DNA of 64,000 bases from Actinocorallia sp. API 0066 (GCF_020991275.1 NZ_JAJLQY010000002.1:1-64000); one strand, 5' to 3'. Positions 1 through 9,742 are shown, counted from the first letter of the stretch. Numbers and translations: made by a program. The notes: generated from the letters alone by a model not told the origin.

Positions 1-350
1 CCGCACGGCGCGCAACCGACCGACGCCCGTACAGGCGGACACACAACGACGCCAGTACTTCGGTGACGTCCCGGACCAGGCCGTCTTCGACCTCGATGTC
101 ATCAACGACCACGATCGGCCTCCCGGTCGCCGACAGCGCCGCTCGCAGGTGCTCGAACCCGAACCAGGCCAGGTGATCGCCGTGTTCAACCGCGATCACC
201 GAACACGTCCGGATCGGACAGGAAGCGGGTGAGTTTCACCCACTTCCCGTTCATGCCGGAACCGATCTCGGGCATGTTCCCATCCCGCGCCCACTGCCAG
301 GCGGTCTGGTAACGCACACCATTCCGACGCGCCCACTCCGACAACCTCAC
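1..350 (-). pseudogene. IS607-family serine resolvase remnant (tnpA-like), partial
   Basis: This is a decayed transposon resolvase running off the left edge. From the GTG at 350 it encodes the MerR-like DNA-binding start typical of IS607 resolvases (RLSEWARRNGVRYQTAWQWA). It then jumps straight to the EIGSGMNGK segment, so the part that should carry the catalytic serine (YARVSS-like) is missing. After DPDV the frame shifts near position 195 into VIAVEHGDHLAWFG, followed by the conserved VVVDDIEVEDGLVRDVTEVL and CVRLYGRR parts, read from about 194 down to 1. Deletion plus frameshift means it cannot be an active recombinase. A partner tnpB would lie beyond the window. The family assignment is from memory of IS607 TnpA motifs. 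Confidence 0.75.
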
Positions 351-676
351 ACATCCATGATCCCAAAGACACACCTAGGGACACTGATGATTCAGTCAAC
401 AGCTCAACACTCCAGCAGGAGCACACAGGACATCAGCCCGCCTCGCTGTCCAGCAGCTCTGCTCCTGGCGATCTGCTAGCGCGTCGGCGTGCTGAGCGGG
501 TTAGGGTGGTCGGGTGACTGCCGGGTTGGCCTTGGGCCGCGCACGAACGGGGCTCCCGGCCTCCGGGTGAGGCCGTCGCGGGCCAGGGGCCCGCCGTTCC
601 CTCCGTGCCTTCGCGATGTATTGGCGCGCCTCGCGCGCCTGTTCATGAGAACCCACTCCGGAGAGGAACCCTCGTT
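351..676. other. Non-coding stretch between resolvase remnant and VOC gene
   Basis: No convincing gene is seen here. Reading frames on both strands lack a ribosome binding site or a recognisable domain. Bases 480-600 are GC-rich and resemble chewed-up coding DNA, consistent with decay around the neighbouring resolvase remnant. Confidence 0.4.
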
Positions 677-1078
677 TTGCCATCCCAGCCTTCCGGCGGC
701 GTGCGCCTCGACCACACCGTCGTGTTCGCCACCGACCGCGCCGCGTCCGCGCGCTTCCTCGCCTCGATCCTCGGCCTTGAGGTCGGCGCCCCCTTCGGGC
801 CCTTCCTGCCGCTCGACCTGGGCAACGGCGTCACGCTCGACTACTACACGCACACGGACGGCCCCATCCAGCCGCAGCACTACGCCTTCCTCGTCCCCGC
901 CGACGACTTCCCCGTGATGATCGCCCGCCTGGAGGCCGCGCACGTCACCTACTACGCGGACCCGTCCCACACCCTCCCCGACCAGACCAACACCCTCTTC
1001 GGCGGCCGGGGCGCCTACTTCGACGACCCCGACGGCCACAACATGGAGATCCTCACCCACCCCTACGTCCGCCCCTGA
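677..1078 (+). CDS. VOC (glyoxalase/bleomycin-resistance fold) family protein
   Basis: A single-domain vicinal-oxygen-chelate protein of about 133 residues. It opens with RLDHTVVFATD, contains the paired beta-alpha-beta units, and ends with GAYFDDPDGHNMEILTHPY, where the H and E are the typical metal-ligand positions of this fold. TTG at 677 is preferred because GGAGAGG lies 10 bases upstream; GTG at 701 (starting VRLDHT) is an alternative. A strong terminator follows at 1101. The substrate cannot be deduced; such proteins range from dioxygenases to antibiotic-binding proteins. Confidence 0.8.
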   Translation: MPSQPSGGVRLDHTVVFATDRAASARFLASILGLEVGAPFGPFLPLDLGNGVTLDYYTHTDGPIQPQHYAFLVPADDFPVMIARLEAAHVTYYADPSHTLPDQTNTLFGGRGAYFDDPDGHNMEILTHPYVRP

Positions 1079-1100
1079 CGCGCTGACGCCCTGACCGGCA

Positions 1101-1133
1101 GGCCCCCTCCCCACGGAGGGGGCCTTTCTTTCT
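1101..1133 (+). terminator. Intrinsic terminator after VOC gene
   Basis: A perfect 10-bp stem (GGCCCCCTCC/GGAGGGGGCC) with a 4-base loop is followed by a T-rich run (TTTCTTTCT), 22 bases after the VOC stop codon. Confidence 0.85.
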
Positions 1134-1254
1134 GGGCAAAAGGGGCCAACGCCGAGAATGTCGCAATCCATTGTTTTTGTGGGCTGATCCTGCTGGATAT
1201 CTGCAATGTCGGGTGTAGGTGAATTATGTGGATCTTTCACCAACCCCCTGAGAA

Positions 1255-1774
1255 TTGTCGGACCCCATCGCTAACTTCTGTCGCATTCCTTCACCGAGTC
1301 CCGACGCGCTCAACGCGCTATTCCGCGACAGACCCGCGTTCGCGCTGGAACTGCTGCACGACCTGTGCGGCGTGAACGTCCCCATGACGGCCATGGCCCG
1401 GATCGAGTCCAACGACCTCAACACCCGGCACCGACGAAAAGGTCGTCCGTGCATTCCTCCGTTACATCAGCGCCCTGCCCGAATCCGACGGGCAGGCTTA
1501 CACTGAACGCTGCTGGAACATCGTCCCGTAGGCCGTCAAAACCCTCATGGAGAACCTCATGAAAACGGACGAATTCCCCCTTTCTACCCCCTGGGCCCGG
1601 GAAGGCTTCAGCAAAGGTCAGGCCGAGGCGGTGCTCCTGGTGCTGGAGGGGCGCGGAATCGAGGTGCCCGAAGACGTCAGGGCCCGGATCCTCGCCGTCA
1701 GCGAGCCTGAGATCGTGCGGCCGTGGGTGCGGCGGGCGGGCACGGTCGCGTCGGCCGAAGAGATCTTCGGCTGA
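1255..1774 (+). pseudogene. Broken Rpn/PD-(D/E)XK-like hypothetical protein
   Basis: Two conserved ends of an actinomycete hypothetical-protein family (about 280 residues; Rpn-like nuclease relatives, from memory) are joined with the middle missing. The N-terminal piece from TTG 1255 reads ALNALFRDRPAFALELL and MARIESNDLNTR. At about 1435 the frame changes to the C-terminal piece VVRAFLRYISALPESDGQAY. That piece is interrupted by a TAG near 1531, then continues as TLMENLMKTDEFPLSTPWAR to the IFG end at 1774. The deletion removes the region that would hold the catalytic residues. A downstream ATG at 1547 could still give a 75-residue C-terminal peptide. Confidence 0.7.
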
Positions 1775-1854
1775 CGGACGGCGCGGGCTTGACTTGAAGT
1801 TCGGTTGAGCTTCTAGCGTGGGGATCTCCGTGAGCTTGAGGAAGGGGAACGGAG

Positions 1855-2259
1855 ATGGCCACTGCCAGTGCGCCCGAGCACTATCGGGAGTCGGTGATCC
1901 CGCACATCGCGGTCGAGGGGGCCGACGCGGCGATCGCGTTCTATGAGCGGGCGTTCGGGGCCACCGAGCTGTTCCGGCTGCTGGACGCGGACGGGCGCGT
2001 CGGGCACGCCGAGATCAGCGTCGCGGGCTCGACGCTGATGCTGTCCGACGCGGGCCCGCCGTTCGGCGCGCCGCGGCCGGGGAGCCCGACCGTGGGGCTG
2101 CACGTCTACGTCGACGACGTGGACGCGCTCGTCGAGCGGGCGGTCGCCGCCGGGGCGCGGCTCGACCAGGCGCCCAAGGACATGGACTACGGGGCCCGCT
2201 GCGCGATCCTCACCGACCCGTTCCACCACCTCTGGGTGTTCCTCACCCCGATCTTCTGA
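1855..2259 (+). CDS. VOC family protein, PhnB-like
   Basis: A 134-residue glyoxalase-fold protein of the PhnB/YdcE-like branch. It starts with VIPHIAVEGADAAIAFYERAFGA, the hallmark beginning of this subgroup, has GRVGHAEISVAGSTLMLSD in the middle, and ends with ILTDPFHHLWVFLTP. A GGAACGGAG ribosome binding site precedes the ATG. Its role is unknown. The gene converges on aspT with only 47 bases between the stop codons. Confidence 0.85.
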   Translation: MATASAPEHYRESVIPHIAVEGADAAIAFYERAFGATELFRLLDADGRVGHAEISVAGSTLMLSDAGPPFGAPRPGSPTVGLHVYVDDVDALVERAVAAGARLDQAPKDMDYGARCAILTDPFHHLWVFLTPIF

Positions 2260-2306
2260 CCCGGCGCCCGGCAGCCCGTGCGGTGCTCCGCGCGGGCCGC
2301 CCGGCG

Positions 2307-3992
2307 TCAGCCGAGCGCGTGCGCCATCGCGACGACGACCGGGCCGAGCAGCGGCAGCACAACGTTGGCCAGCGCGTACACGATCGTGTACGACATGAGC
2401 GGCGTGGCGTTGCCCGCGACCCCCTGGACGGCGGTGATCGCGGGCGTGGAGCACTGCTGGCCCGCCACCGCGCCGAGCGTGAGCGGCGCGGGCAGGCGCA
2501 TGAACCGCCAGGCGACGACGAGCGAGATCGTCGCCGGGATCAGCGTCATGAGGACGCCGGTGACGGGCAGGGCGAAGCCGAACTTGCGGATGAGCTCCAC
2601 CGCCTGCGGCCCGGACGAGAGGCCGACCGCGCAGATGAAGGTGGCCAGGCCGAGGTCCTTGATGACGGACGCGGCGGCCGGGTCGTACTGCCCGAACGTC
2701 GGGTGTTTGGCGCGGATCCACCCGAACAGCAGCCCGGACAGGAGGCAGCCGCCGCCCGTCCCGAGGGAGAGCGGCACCGCGCCGAGCGGGATCTCGATCT
2801 TGCCGATGAGGAAGCCGAGCACCACGCCGACCGCGAGGAACACAAAGTCGGCCTTGACGCCGGTGTCCAGCCGGAAGCCGATCACGCGGGCGTAGCCGGC
2901 GACGTCCGGGCGGGCCCCGACGAGCCGCACCACGTCGCCCCGGTTCACCTGGGTGTCGGGGCTCATCGGGAGCTGCTGGTCCACCCGGGACACCCCGGTC
3001 AGGAACACCCCGTGCGCGCCGGGCGGGACGTGTTCTTTCAACTCACGCAGGGTGACGCCGCCCCGCACCTGTTCGGTGACGAGCACCTGCGCGACGTCCA
3101 GGTCGAAGTCCATCTCCCGCGCGGGCACCTCGGGCCCGATCGCGTGGTCGGCCCCCACGAGCGCCGCACGCGGCCCCAGGAGCAGCAGCACGTCACCGGT
3201 GCGCACCTGGGTGTCGGGGGTGAGCGGGAGCCGCTGTCCGCGCCGTTTGGCCCGTTCGACGGTCGTGTTCTCGCCGAGCATGCTCTCGATCTCCGCGACG
3301 GTGCGTCCGTCGGCGGCCGAGACGAGGTGGGTCCGGCCGACGAGGTCGGGGAGCGCCCGTGCGCGCGCGGGGTCCTCGGCGCCGCCGCCGATCTTCTTCC
3401 ACAGCTTGTCGGCCTCCGCGCGCAGGTCGATCCGCATGAGCGCGGGCGCGATCTGGCTGGTGAGCAGGACGATGGTGATGAGCCCGCAGATGTAGGAGAT
3501 CGAGTAGGCGGTGCCGACGTTGCCCTGGAGCTGCTGGATCTGCTGCGGCGGCAGGTCGAGCCGGCCGATCGCGTCGGTCGCGGTGCCGACGACGGCGGAC
3601 TCGGTGGCGCCGCCGCCCATGAGCCCGGCCGCGGTGCCGACGTCCAGGCCGAGCAGTTTGACGGCGATCGCGGTGATGATCAGGAGGCAGGCGACCTCGA
3701 TCAGCGGGAAGACGCCGTAGCGGAGGCTTCTGCGGTTCAGGCTGGCGAAGAACGACGGGCCGCTGATGAACCCGAGCGTGTAGATGAACAGGGCGAACGC
3801 GATGTTCTTCACCTGGTCGTTGAGGGTGACCTTGCCCGCCATGCCCACGAGGATCGCGACGATGAGGGTGCCTGCGATGCCGCCGAGCGAGAGTCGCCAC
3901 ACCTTGACCCTGCCGACGGCGTAGCCGAGCGCGAGGCAGAGGAACAGCGCGATCTCGGGGGAGCCCTGGAGCAGCGAGCGGAACCAGCTCAC
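2307..3992 (-). CDS. aspT: Aspartate:alanine antiporter AspT
   Basis: A 561-residue inner-membrane exchanger of the AAE family that swaps external aspartate for internal alanine. Five or six hydrophobic helices at each end flank a cytoplasmic middle with two TrkA-C/RCK-C-like modules (each ending TPDTQVRTGDVLLLLG or SPDTQVNRGDVVRLVG). Conserved glycine-rich helix motifs appear twice (GLMGGGATESAVVGTATD and GAVAGQQCSTPAITAVQG), matching the internal duplication of the family. The GTG start overlaps the aspD stop by 4 bases (GTGA), so the two are translationally coupled. With AspD it should generate proton motive force and consume cytoplasmic acid. Confidence 0.93.
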   Translation of the reverse strand: MSWFRSLLQGSPEIALFLCLALGYAVGRVKVWRLSLGGIAGTLIVAILVGMAGKVTLNDQVKNIAFALFIYTLGFISGPSFFASLNRRSLRYGVFPLIEVACLLIITAIAVKLLGLDVGTAAGLMGGGATESAVVGTATDAIGRLDLPPQQIQQLQGNVGTAYSISYICGLITIVLLTSQIAPALMRIDLRAEADKLWKKIGGGAEDPARARALPDLVGRTHLVSAADGRTVAEIESMLGENTTVERAKRRGQRLPLTPDTQVRTGDVLLLLGPRAALVGADHAIGPEVPAREMDFDLDVAQVLVTEQVRGGVTLRELKEHVPPGAHGVFLTGVSRVDQQLPMSPDTQVNRGDVVRLVGARPDVAGYARVIGFRLDTGVKADFVFLAVGVVLGFLIGKIEIPLGAVPLSLGTGGGCLLSGLLFGWIRAKHPTFGQYDPAAASVIKDLGLATFICAVGLSSGPQAVELIRKFGFALPVTGVLMTLIPATISLVVAWRFMRLPAPLTLGAVAGQQCSTPAITAVQGVAGNATPLMSYTIVYALANVVLPLLGPVVVAMAHALG

Positions 3993-5629
3993 GCGCGCTC
4001 CCGCTTCTCGAACTCGGCGAGGTAGCCGCGGGCCGCCTCGGCGAGCCAGGCGCCGATCCGCTCGTAGGACGTGAGCGGGAGGTTGGCCAGGGAGACGCGC
4101 AGCGACCACTGGGGCCCGTCGAAGCCGCCGCCCGGAAGCAGCACGACGGAGTGCTTCTCGGCGAGGCGGAACAGGATGTCCACGGGCTCGTAGGAGTCCT
4201 GGAGCCAGCGGGTGAACTCCTCGCCGTGCGTCCTGCGCGCCCAGGAGAGGAGGTCGATCTCGACGTAGTAGCGGGCGGCGTCGGGGTCGGCGGGCGGGTG
4301 GACGCCGAGCCCGTCCGTGAGCGCCTTGAAGCGCCGTGCGATGAGGTCCTGGCAGTGCTTCTTGTAGGAGTCCTCGGTGTCCAGGAGGGACGCGAGGGCG
4401 AACAGCGTCATCTGCACCTGTTGGGGCAGTGAGAGGCCCGCGGTGTGGTTGAGGGCCACCATGCGCGAGTCGGCCACGAGCCGGTCCACGAACCGCAGCT
4501 TGTCGGGCTCCAGGGTGAGCGACGAGTACCGTTCGGCCAGCTCGTGTTTGTCGTCGAGGGGGAGTTCGGCGAGCTTCTCGTCGAAGACGTTGTCCCGGTT
4601 GACGGCGATGACGCCGAGCCGCCATCCGGTCGCGCCGAAGTACTTGGAGAACGAGTAGACACCGAGGGTGTTACGCGGCAGGACCGACATGAGGGACTCG
4701 AACCCGTTGACGAACGTGCCGTACACGTCGTCGGTGATGATCGCGAGGTCCGGGTTGTCGGTTTCCACGATCTCGGCGATCTTCGTCCGGGTGTCGGGCG
4801 GCAGCATCACGGACGGCGGATTCGACGGGTTCACCAGGAAGAGCGCCTTGATCGACGGGTCGCGGAGTCTGTCCAGCTCGGTGTCCTCGTACTGCCACAG
4901 GTGCAGCCCCTCGTGGGTGCGTTTCGCCGCCTTGAGCTCGATCACGTCGAATCCGAACTCGGTGAGCCGGGGGATCTCCAGGTAAGGGGTAAAAATCGGG
5001 ACCATCAGCGCGATCCGGTCGCCGGGGTGGAGGATCCGGTTCACGACGGCCGACCTGAACACGTAGCACATGGCGGCGGTCCCGCCCTCGGTGGCGAACA
5101 GGTCGTACGGCCTGGCGGGCTCCCGTCCCGCGCACATCTCCCGCACCAGGTAGGCGTGCACGATCCTCTCGGCGTGCGCGAGCATCCGGGGCGGCGTCGG
5201 GTAGGTGTCGCCGATGAACCCGTCGGCCAGCTCGTGCACAAAGGCGTCGGCGTCGAACCCGAGCGTGTCCCGGCCGTAGGCGACGGACGCGCTGAGCAGG
5301 GCGGCCCCCGGCGCGTCACGGTGCTCGTCCAGGTAGGCGGCGAACCTACCGGCGATCCCGTCGCGTCCCGGCATCCCGGCCAGGCCGTCGCCCTCGTGCC
5401 AGGCGCGCCGGGCCTCCGCCAGCGCGAAGCCGCCGAGCAGCACAAAGGCATCGCGTGGCGCGGTGGCGATCCAGTTGGGGTTTCCCCGGCCCGCGTTGAG
5501 GAGCGCGGCGGCGCTCTTGCGGTCGCCCTCCTCGGCGAGCCCGATGAGTGTGTCTTTCAGCTCGAACGGGCTCAGCTCCTCAAGCCGCCGCTCCCGGTCC
5601 CTGCTGACGCCGTCGCCCTTGTTCGCCAT
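3989..5629 (-). CDS. aspD: Aspartate 4-decarboxylase / aminotransferase AspD
   Basis: A PLP enzyme of 546 residues, the usual length for bacterial L-aspartate beta-decarboxylases, which convert aspartate to alanine plus CO2 and retain transaminase activity. Visible motifs are GRGNPNW near residue 50, LFLVNPSNPPS, IITDDVYGTF and the PLP-lysine segment YSFSKYFGATGWRLG. The ATG at 5629 has a G-rich Shine-Dalgarno (GGGGG) about 6 bases upstream. It is first in a two-gene operon with aspT. The alanine it makes is the counter-substrate for AspT, so the pair forms a decarboxylation/antiport energy or acid-resistance cycle. Confidence 0.93.
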   Translation of the reverse strand: MANKGDGVSRDRERRLEELSPFELKDTLIGLAEEGDRKSAAALLNAGRGNPNWIATAPRDAFVLLGGFALAEARRAWHEGDGLAGMPGRDGIAGRFAAYLDEHRDAPGAALLSASVAYGRDTLGFDADAFVHELADGFIGDTYPTPPRMLAHAERIVHAYLVREMCAGREPARPYDLFATEGGTAAMCYVFRSAVVNRILHPGDRIALMVPIFTPYLEIPRLTEFGFDVIELKAAKRTHEGLHLWQYEDTELDRLRDPSIKALFLVNPSNPPSVMLPPDTRTKIAEIVETDNPDLAIITDDVYGTFVNGFESLMSVLPRNTLGVYSFSKYFGATGWRLGVIAVNRDNVFDEKLAELPLDDKHELAERYSSLTLEPDKLRFVDRLVADSRMVALNHTAGLSLPQQVQMTLFALASLLDTEDSYKKHCQDLIARRFKALTDGLGVHPPADPDAARYYVEIDLLSWARRTHGEEFTRWLQDSYEPVDILFRLAEKHSVVLLPGGGFDGPQWSLRVSLANLPLTSYERIGAWLAEAARGYLAEFEKRERA

Positions 5630-6017
5630 CCGGTACCCCCGTGATCCGTGCCCGCACCCACCGAGGGGTTCCTCTCCCGGGGACCGGCGGCTCACCGGCA
5701 AGGCCGGGTCAAGCTCCGGCAGGGCGGCCGCACAGGGCCGGGTAGCCTGGCTGTGCGGGCGCCGCGTTTTGATATTGAAGCCATGGTCCGGAACGTGACA
5801 TGCTTCCGGGCAACGGCCTCCTGCCGCCCCCTTGATGGAGGTGCCGATTTGACGACCGAGTGGAATTCGGGACCGCGACCCGGTGACGGGCCGGTCCAGG
5901 CGCGGCGATCCCTCGTGCAGTGAGGACCTGAAAGCCAAACCAGCGCACCTGTCGGGAAGCCGCGTCAAAGGCGCGAGCGCGACTGCCACGACGGTCCGAC
6001 CCCCGAAAGGGGAACAC
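5630..6017. other. Divergent promoter region aspD / NDMA-alcohol dehydrogenase
   Basis: These 388 bases contain no supported gene. They must hold the promoters for the leftward aspD-aspT operon and the rightward dehydrogenase. A TTGACG at 5849-5854 could be a -35 element, but no good -10 is seen at the right distance. The 5' leader of the dehydrogenase is long if transcription starts there. Confidence 0.4.
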
Positions 6018-7163
6018 ATGCAGACTCGGGCAGCGATCCTGTGGGAACAGAACGCGGCGTGGAGCGTCGAGGACATCGAGCTCGACGACCCGAAGGCCGG
6101 CGAGGTCAAGATCAAACTGACGGCCTCGGGCCTCTGCCACTCCGACGAGCACCTCGTCACCGGTGACATGGTCCTCGGCCCGGAGATCTCCGAGCTGATG
6201 GGCGTCCAGCAGTTCCCGATCATCGGCGGGCACGAGGGCGCGGGTGAGGTGGTCGAGGTCGGTCCCGGCGTGACCACCCTGAAGGAGGGCGATCACGTCG
6301 TCCTGTCCTTCATCCCGGCCTGCGGGCGCTGCCCGTCGTGCGCGCGCGGCCGGCAGCACCTCTGCGACCTGGGCATGTACATCCTGGCCGGGCGCCAGAT
6401 CACCGACATGACCGCGCGGCACCACTCCCTTGACGGGACGGATCTGGGCATCATGGCCTGCACCGGGACGTTCGCCCCGTACACCGTGGTGAGCGAGACG
6501 TCCTGCGTCAAGATCGACGACTGGATCCCGCTGGACAAGGCGGCGCTCGTCGGCTGCGGCGTCACCACCGGCTGGGGCTCGGCCGTGAACGCCGCCGACG
6601 TCAGGGCGGGGGAGACGGTCGTCGTCATCGGGCTCGGCGGCATCGGCATGAACGCCGTCCAGGGCGCGGCGCTCGCGGGCGCCCGGCACGTCCTGGCCGT
6701 CGACCTCGTCGACTGGAAGCGGGACCGGGCGCTGGAGTTCGGCGCCACGCACACCGCCGCCTCGATCGAGGAGGCCATGGCGAAGGTCGGCGAGCTGACG
6801 TGGGGGGCGATGGCCGACAAGGCGATCCTCACCACCTCGGTGGCCACCGGCGATCTCATCGGCCCGCTGATGGGCATGGTCGCCAAGGGCGGCCGGGGCG
6901 TCGTCACGGCGGTCGCGCCGATCCTGCAGGAGGACGTCAAGCTCAACCTGTTCGACCTGTCGATGCAGCGCAAGGAACTCGTCGGCTGCATCTTCGGCAA
7001 CGCCAACCCGCGCCGCGACATCCCGCGCCTGCTCCGCCTCTACGAGGAGGGCAGGCTGAAGCTGGACGAGCTCGTCACCAACACCTACAGCCTCGACGAG
7101 GTCAACCAGGGCTACGAGGACATGCGCAACGGCAAGAACATCCGGGGCGTCATCACCTACTGA
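6018..7163 (+). CDS. NDMA-dependent alcohol dehydrogenase
   Basis: A 381-residue zinc alcohol dehydrogenase of the medium-chain (MDR) superfamily, in the actinobacterial group with tightly bound cofactor assayed with the artificial acceptor NDMA. Catalytic-zinc elements are GLCHSDEH and GGHEGAGEV. The structural-zinc cysteine cluster is CGRCPSCARGRQHLC. The Rossmann motif is GLGGIGMNAVQG, and the MACTGTFAPYTVV and GCIFGNANPRRDIP stretches are typical of this subgroup. The ATG has a GAAAGGGGA Shine-Dalgarno. It likely oxidises primary alcohols and could complement the alkane hydroxylase at 17.2 kb, though they are 10 kb apart. Confidence 0.93.
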   Translation: MQTRAAILWEQNAAWSVEDIELDDPKAGEVKIKLTASGLCHSDEHLVTGDMVLGPEISELMGVQQFPIIGGHEGAGEVVEVGPGVTTLKEGDHVVLSFIPACGRCPSCARGRQHLCDLGMYILAGRQITDMTARHHSLDGTDLGIMACTGTFAPYTVVSETSCVKIDDWIPLDKAALVGCGVTTGWGSAVNAADVRAGETVVVIGLGGIGMNAVQGAALAGARHVLAVDLVDWKRDRALEFGATHTAASIEEAMAKVGELTWGAMADKAILTTSVATGDLIGPLMGMVAKGGRGVVTAVAPILQEDVKLNLFDLSMQRKELVGCIFGNANPRRDIPRLLRLYEEGRLKLDELVTNTYSLDEVNQGYEDMRNGKNIRGVITY

Positions 7164-7172
7164 CGCTCTCCA

Positions 7173-7198
7173 GGGGCCCGGCCATTCGGCCGGGCCCC
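7173..7198 (+). terminator. Terminator hairpin between convergent adh and ABC permease
   Basis: A perfect stem GGGGCCCGGCC/GGCCGGGCCCC with a 4-base ATTC loop sits 9 bases after the dehydrogenase stop. It can serve both convergent genes. No strong T tract is present. Confidence 0.75.
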
Positions 7199-7211
7199 TC
7201 CTCAGGCCGTC

Positions 7212-8831
7212 TCAGGCGGTGGTGCGCAGGTCGCGGGCGCGGAAGGCGCGCAGCGCGGCGAGGGTGAGGGCGGCGGCGAGGGCCAGCAGGACGGCCAGCG
7301 CGGGGGGGTTGACGGGTTCGAGCGGGTACTGGCAGGTGTGGGCGAAGGGCGAGAGGGCGGCGGCGGCTTCGGGGAGGCCGAGCAGATCGCCGAAGTAGCC
7401 CGTGACGAGGCCGTAGGCGGGCAGCGCCCAGGCGGCGGGCAGGGCGCCCGGCACGGCCCCGTACAGGAGCGCGGAGACGGCCAGGACGAACCAGACGGCA
7501 GGGGTGTGCGCGAGGTGGCCCAGCGCGGTGTCGAGGACCAGGCCCGGGTCGTCGGCGCTGAGCGCGGCGCCCGCGCCGGTGGCCAGGCCCGCGACGAGCA
7601 GCAGCCACGGCACGGCGAGCGCGGCGACGGCGAGGTGCCCGCCGAGCCACGCGGTCCTGCCGACGGCGGTGGCCAGCACGGGCTCGGCGCGGCCCGACGT
7701 CTCCTCGGCCCGCACCGCCTGGACGGCGAGGACGGCGAACACCGACACGAGGAGCGCCATCGTCAGGCCCATCAGCCCGAGGTAGCCGCGCAGCAGGTTC
7801 GCGGCGCCGCCCAGGAGGGCGAGGACGTCGGCGGGCGCGTCGGCGAACCCCTCGACCAGGGGCCGGGTGAACGCGCCGTAGGCGGCGCCCGCGACGAGCA
7901 GGGCGAGGGTCCAGCCGAGCAGGCTCGCGCGCTGGAGCCGGAAGGCGAGGGTGAGCGGGTCGCGGAGCCAGCCGGGCGCGTGCGCCCGGCCGGGGCGCGG
8001 CGGGATGAGCCCGGCGTCGAGGTCACGGCGTCCGGCGAGCCGGTAGGCGAGCGCGACGGACGCGGCGGTGAAGGCGAGCGAAAGCCCGAGCGGCCACCAA
8101 CGGTCGTGCACGTACGGCGCCGTCTGCTGTGACCAGCCCAGTGGCGACGCCCACGACAGCCGGGACAGGCCGCCGCCCTGGGTGGAGGCGGCGTCGCCCA
8201 GCGCGCGCAGCACAAACGCCGCCCCGAGCACCGCGCCCGCCGTCGCCGACCCGGCGCGCGGATACGCCGAGAGCTGGACGGCGACCGCGCCGACCCCGGC
8301 GAACACCAGCCCGACCGCGCCCACCGACGCGCCGAACAGCACCGACCCGGCGGCGTCGAAGCCGGACCTCAGCAGCACCGCCGCGATGAGCGCCGCCACC
8401 GCGAGGCTCATCGCCGCGGTGAGCGCCAGCGCGGCGGTGAGCTGCGCGGACCGGCCGACGACCCCGGCGCGCACCAGCTCGGCCCGGCCCGCGCGCTCCT
8501 CGGCGCGGGTGTGCCGGGTGACGGTCAGGAGTCCCATCAGCCCTGCGGCGACCAGGAGGGTCAGGAGGTACTCCCCGGCGATGAACCGCTCGACGGTGAG
8601 TTCGCTTTCGCCGAAGGAGGGCCCGCCGAAGAGCGCGCCCGCAGGGCTGTCGAGATACCCACGGAAGCTCTCCAGATCTTCCGGGGCGGCGAAGACGGTG
8701 CGTACGGCGGAGCTGAAGTACGCCATGAGCAGGGCGAGCCCGAGCGTCCAGCCGGGCAGCCTGATCCTGTCGCGGCGCAGGAGGAAGCGCAGGAGGGTGC
8801 CGGTGCCGGTGAGGGTCGCGGCGGTGCTCAC
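7212..8831 (-). CDS. ABC-2 type exporter permease, two-repeat form
   Basis: An integral membrane protein of 539 residues with about 12 hydrophobic segments in two similar halves. Each half carries the ABC-2 signature [23 protein letters not shown] or [22 protein letters not shown]. This double-permease type forms multidrug or antibiotic exporters with a separate ATPase. Its GTG start overlaps the stop of the ATPase gene (GTGA at 8828-8831). It is third in the tetR-ATPase-permease operon. The substrate is unknown; the TetR gene suggests ligand-induced export. Confidence 0.9.
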   Translation of the reverse strand: MSTAATLTGTGTLLRFLLRRDRIRLPGWTLGLALLMAYFSSAVRTVFAAPEDLESFRGYLDSPAGALFGGPSFGESELTVERFIAGEYLLTLLVAAGLMGLLTVTRHTRAEERAGRAELVRAGVVGRSAQLTAALALTAAMSLAVAALIAAVLLRSGFDAAGSVLFGASVGAVGLVFAGVGAVAVQLSAYPRAGSATAGAVLGAAFVLRALGDAASTQGGGLSRLSWASPLGWSQQTAPYVHDRWWPLGLSLAFTAASVALAYRLAGRRDLDAGLIPPRPGRAHAPGWLRDPLTLAFRLQRASLLGWTLALLVAGAAYGAFTRPLVEGFADAPADVLALLGGAANLLRGYLGLMGLTMALLVSVFAVLAVQAVRAEETSGRAEPVLATAVGRTAWLGGHLAVAALAVPWLLLVAGLATGAGAALSADDPGLVLDTALGHLAHTPAVWFVLAVSALLYGAVPGALPAAWALPAYGLVTGYFGDLLGLPEAAAALSPFAHTCQYPLEPVNPPALAVLLALAAALTLAALRAFRARDLRTTA

Positions 8832-9742
8832 GGGGCGGCCCCCTCGGGGACGCCCGCGAGTTCGTCGCCGTAGTGGCGGAGCAGGAGCTGTTCCAGCGTC
8901 GGCGGGCGTGCGGTGAGCGCCCGGACGCCCAGCGCGCCGAGCCCGCGCACCGCGGCGTCCAGGTGCGCGCCGTCCACGTCGAACCTGACCTCGCCGTCCT
9001 CCATCCGGAACCCGTGCACACCGGGCAGCGCGGCGAGCCCGGACGCGTCCCGCTCGGTCGTCGCGGCGACCGTCGTCCGGGTGAGGTGGCGCAGGTCGGC
9101 GAGGGTGCCGGTCTCCACGACCCTGCCGTGCCTGATGATCGACACCTCGTCGGCGAGCGTCTCGACCTGGGCGAGGATGTGGCTGGACAGCAGCACGGTG
9201 CGGCCCGCCGCCTTGGCCTCGCGGATGCACTCCTGGAAGACGGCCTCCATGAGCGGGTCGAGGCCGGAGGTCGGCTCGTCGAGGATGAGCAGGTCGACGT
9301 CAGCGGCGAGCGCCGCCACAAGCGCCACCTTCTGGCGGTTGCCCTTGGAGTAGGTGCGGCCCTTCTTGGTGGGGTCGAGGTCGAAGCGTTGGCACAGCTC
9401 GTCCCTACGGGCCGCGTCGGCGCCACCACGCAGCCGCGAAAGCAGATCGATCGCCTCCCCGCCGGACAGGTTCGGCCACAGCTCGACGTCGCCCGGCACG
9501 TAGGCGAGCCTGCGGTGCAGCGCGACGGCGTCCGCCCAGGGGTCGCCGCCGAGCAGCCTGACGTGCCCCGCGTCGGCGCGCAGCACGCCGAGCAGCACCC
9601 GAATGGTCGTGGATTTTCCGGCGCCGTTGGGGCCGAGGAAGCCGTGGACGTGGCCGGGGCGCACGGACAGGTCGAGCCCGTCGAGCGCCGTCGCCTTGCC
9701 GAAGGACTTGCGCAGCCCCCGGACGTCGATGGCAGGGGTCAT
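8828..9742 (-). CDS. ABC exporter ATP-binding protein
   Basis: A 304-residue nucleotide-binding subunit of a DrrA-like exporter. It shows Walker [10 protein letters not shown], a diverged signature [11 protein letters not shown], Walker [13 protein letters not shown] with the D-loop, and the switch histidine in SSHI. A C-terminal accessory domain of about 80 residues follows. It begins at an ATG overlapping the TetR stop (ATGA) and overlaps the permease by 4 bases, so the three genes are coupled. Confidence 0.92.
   Translation of the reverse strand: MTPAIDVRGLRKSFGKATALDGLDLSVRPGHVHGFLGPNGAGKSTTIRVLLGVLRADAGHVRLLGGDPWADAVALHRRLAYVPGDVELWPNLSGGEAIDLLSRLRGGADAARRDELCQRFDLDPTKKGRTYSKGNRQKVALVAALAADVDLLILDEPTSGLDPLMEAVFQECIREAKAAGRTVLLSSHILAQVETLADEVSIIRHGRVVETGTLADLRHLTRTTVAATTERDASGLAALPGVHGFRMEDGEVRFDVDGAHLDAAVRGLGALGVRALTARPPTLEQLLLRHYGDELAGVPEGAAP

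Noticed and set aside
2283-4025. 580-codon plus-strand open frame
   Set aside because: It is antisense to aspT, extremely rich in Arg/Asp/Glu/Gly as expected from shadow frames in GC-rich DNA, and has no domain.
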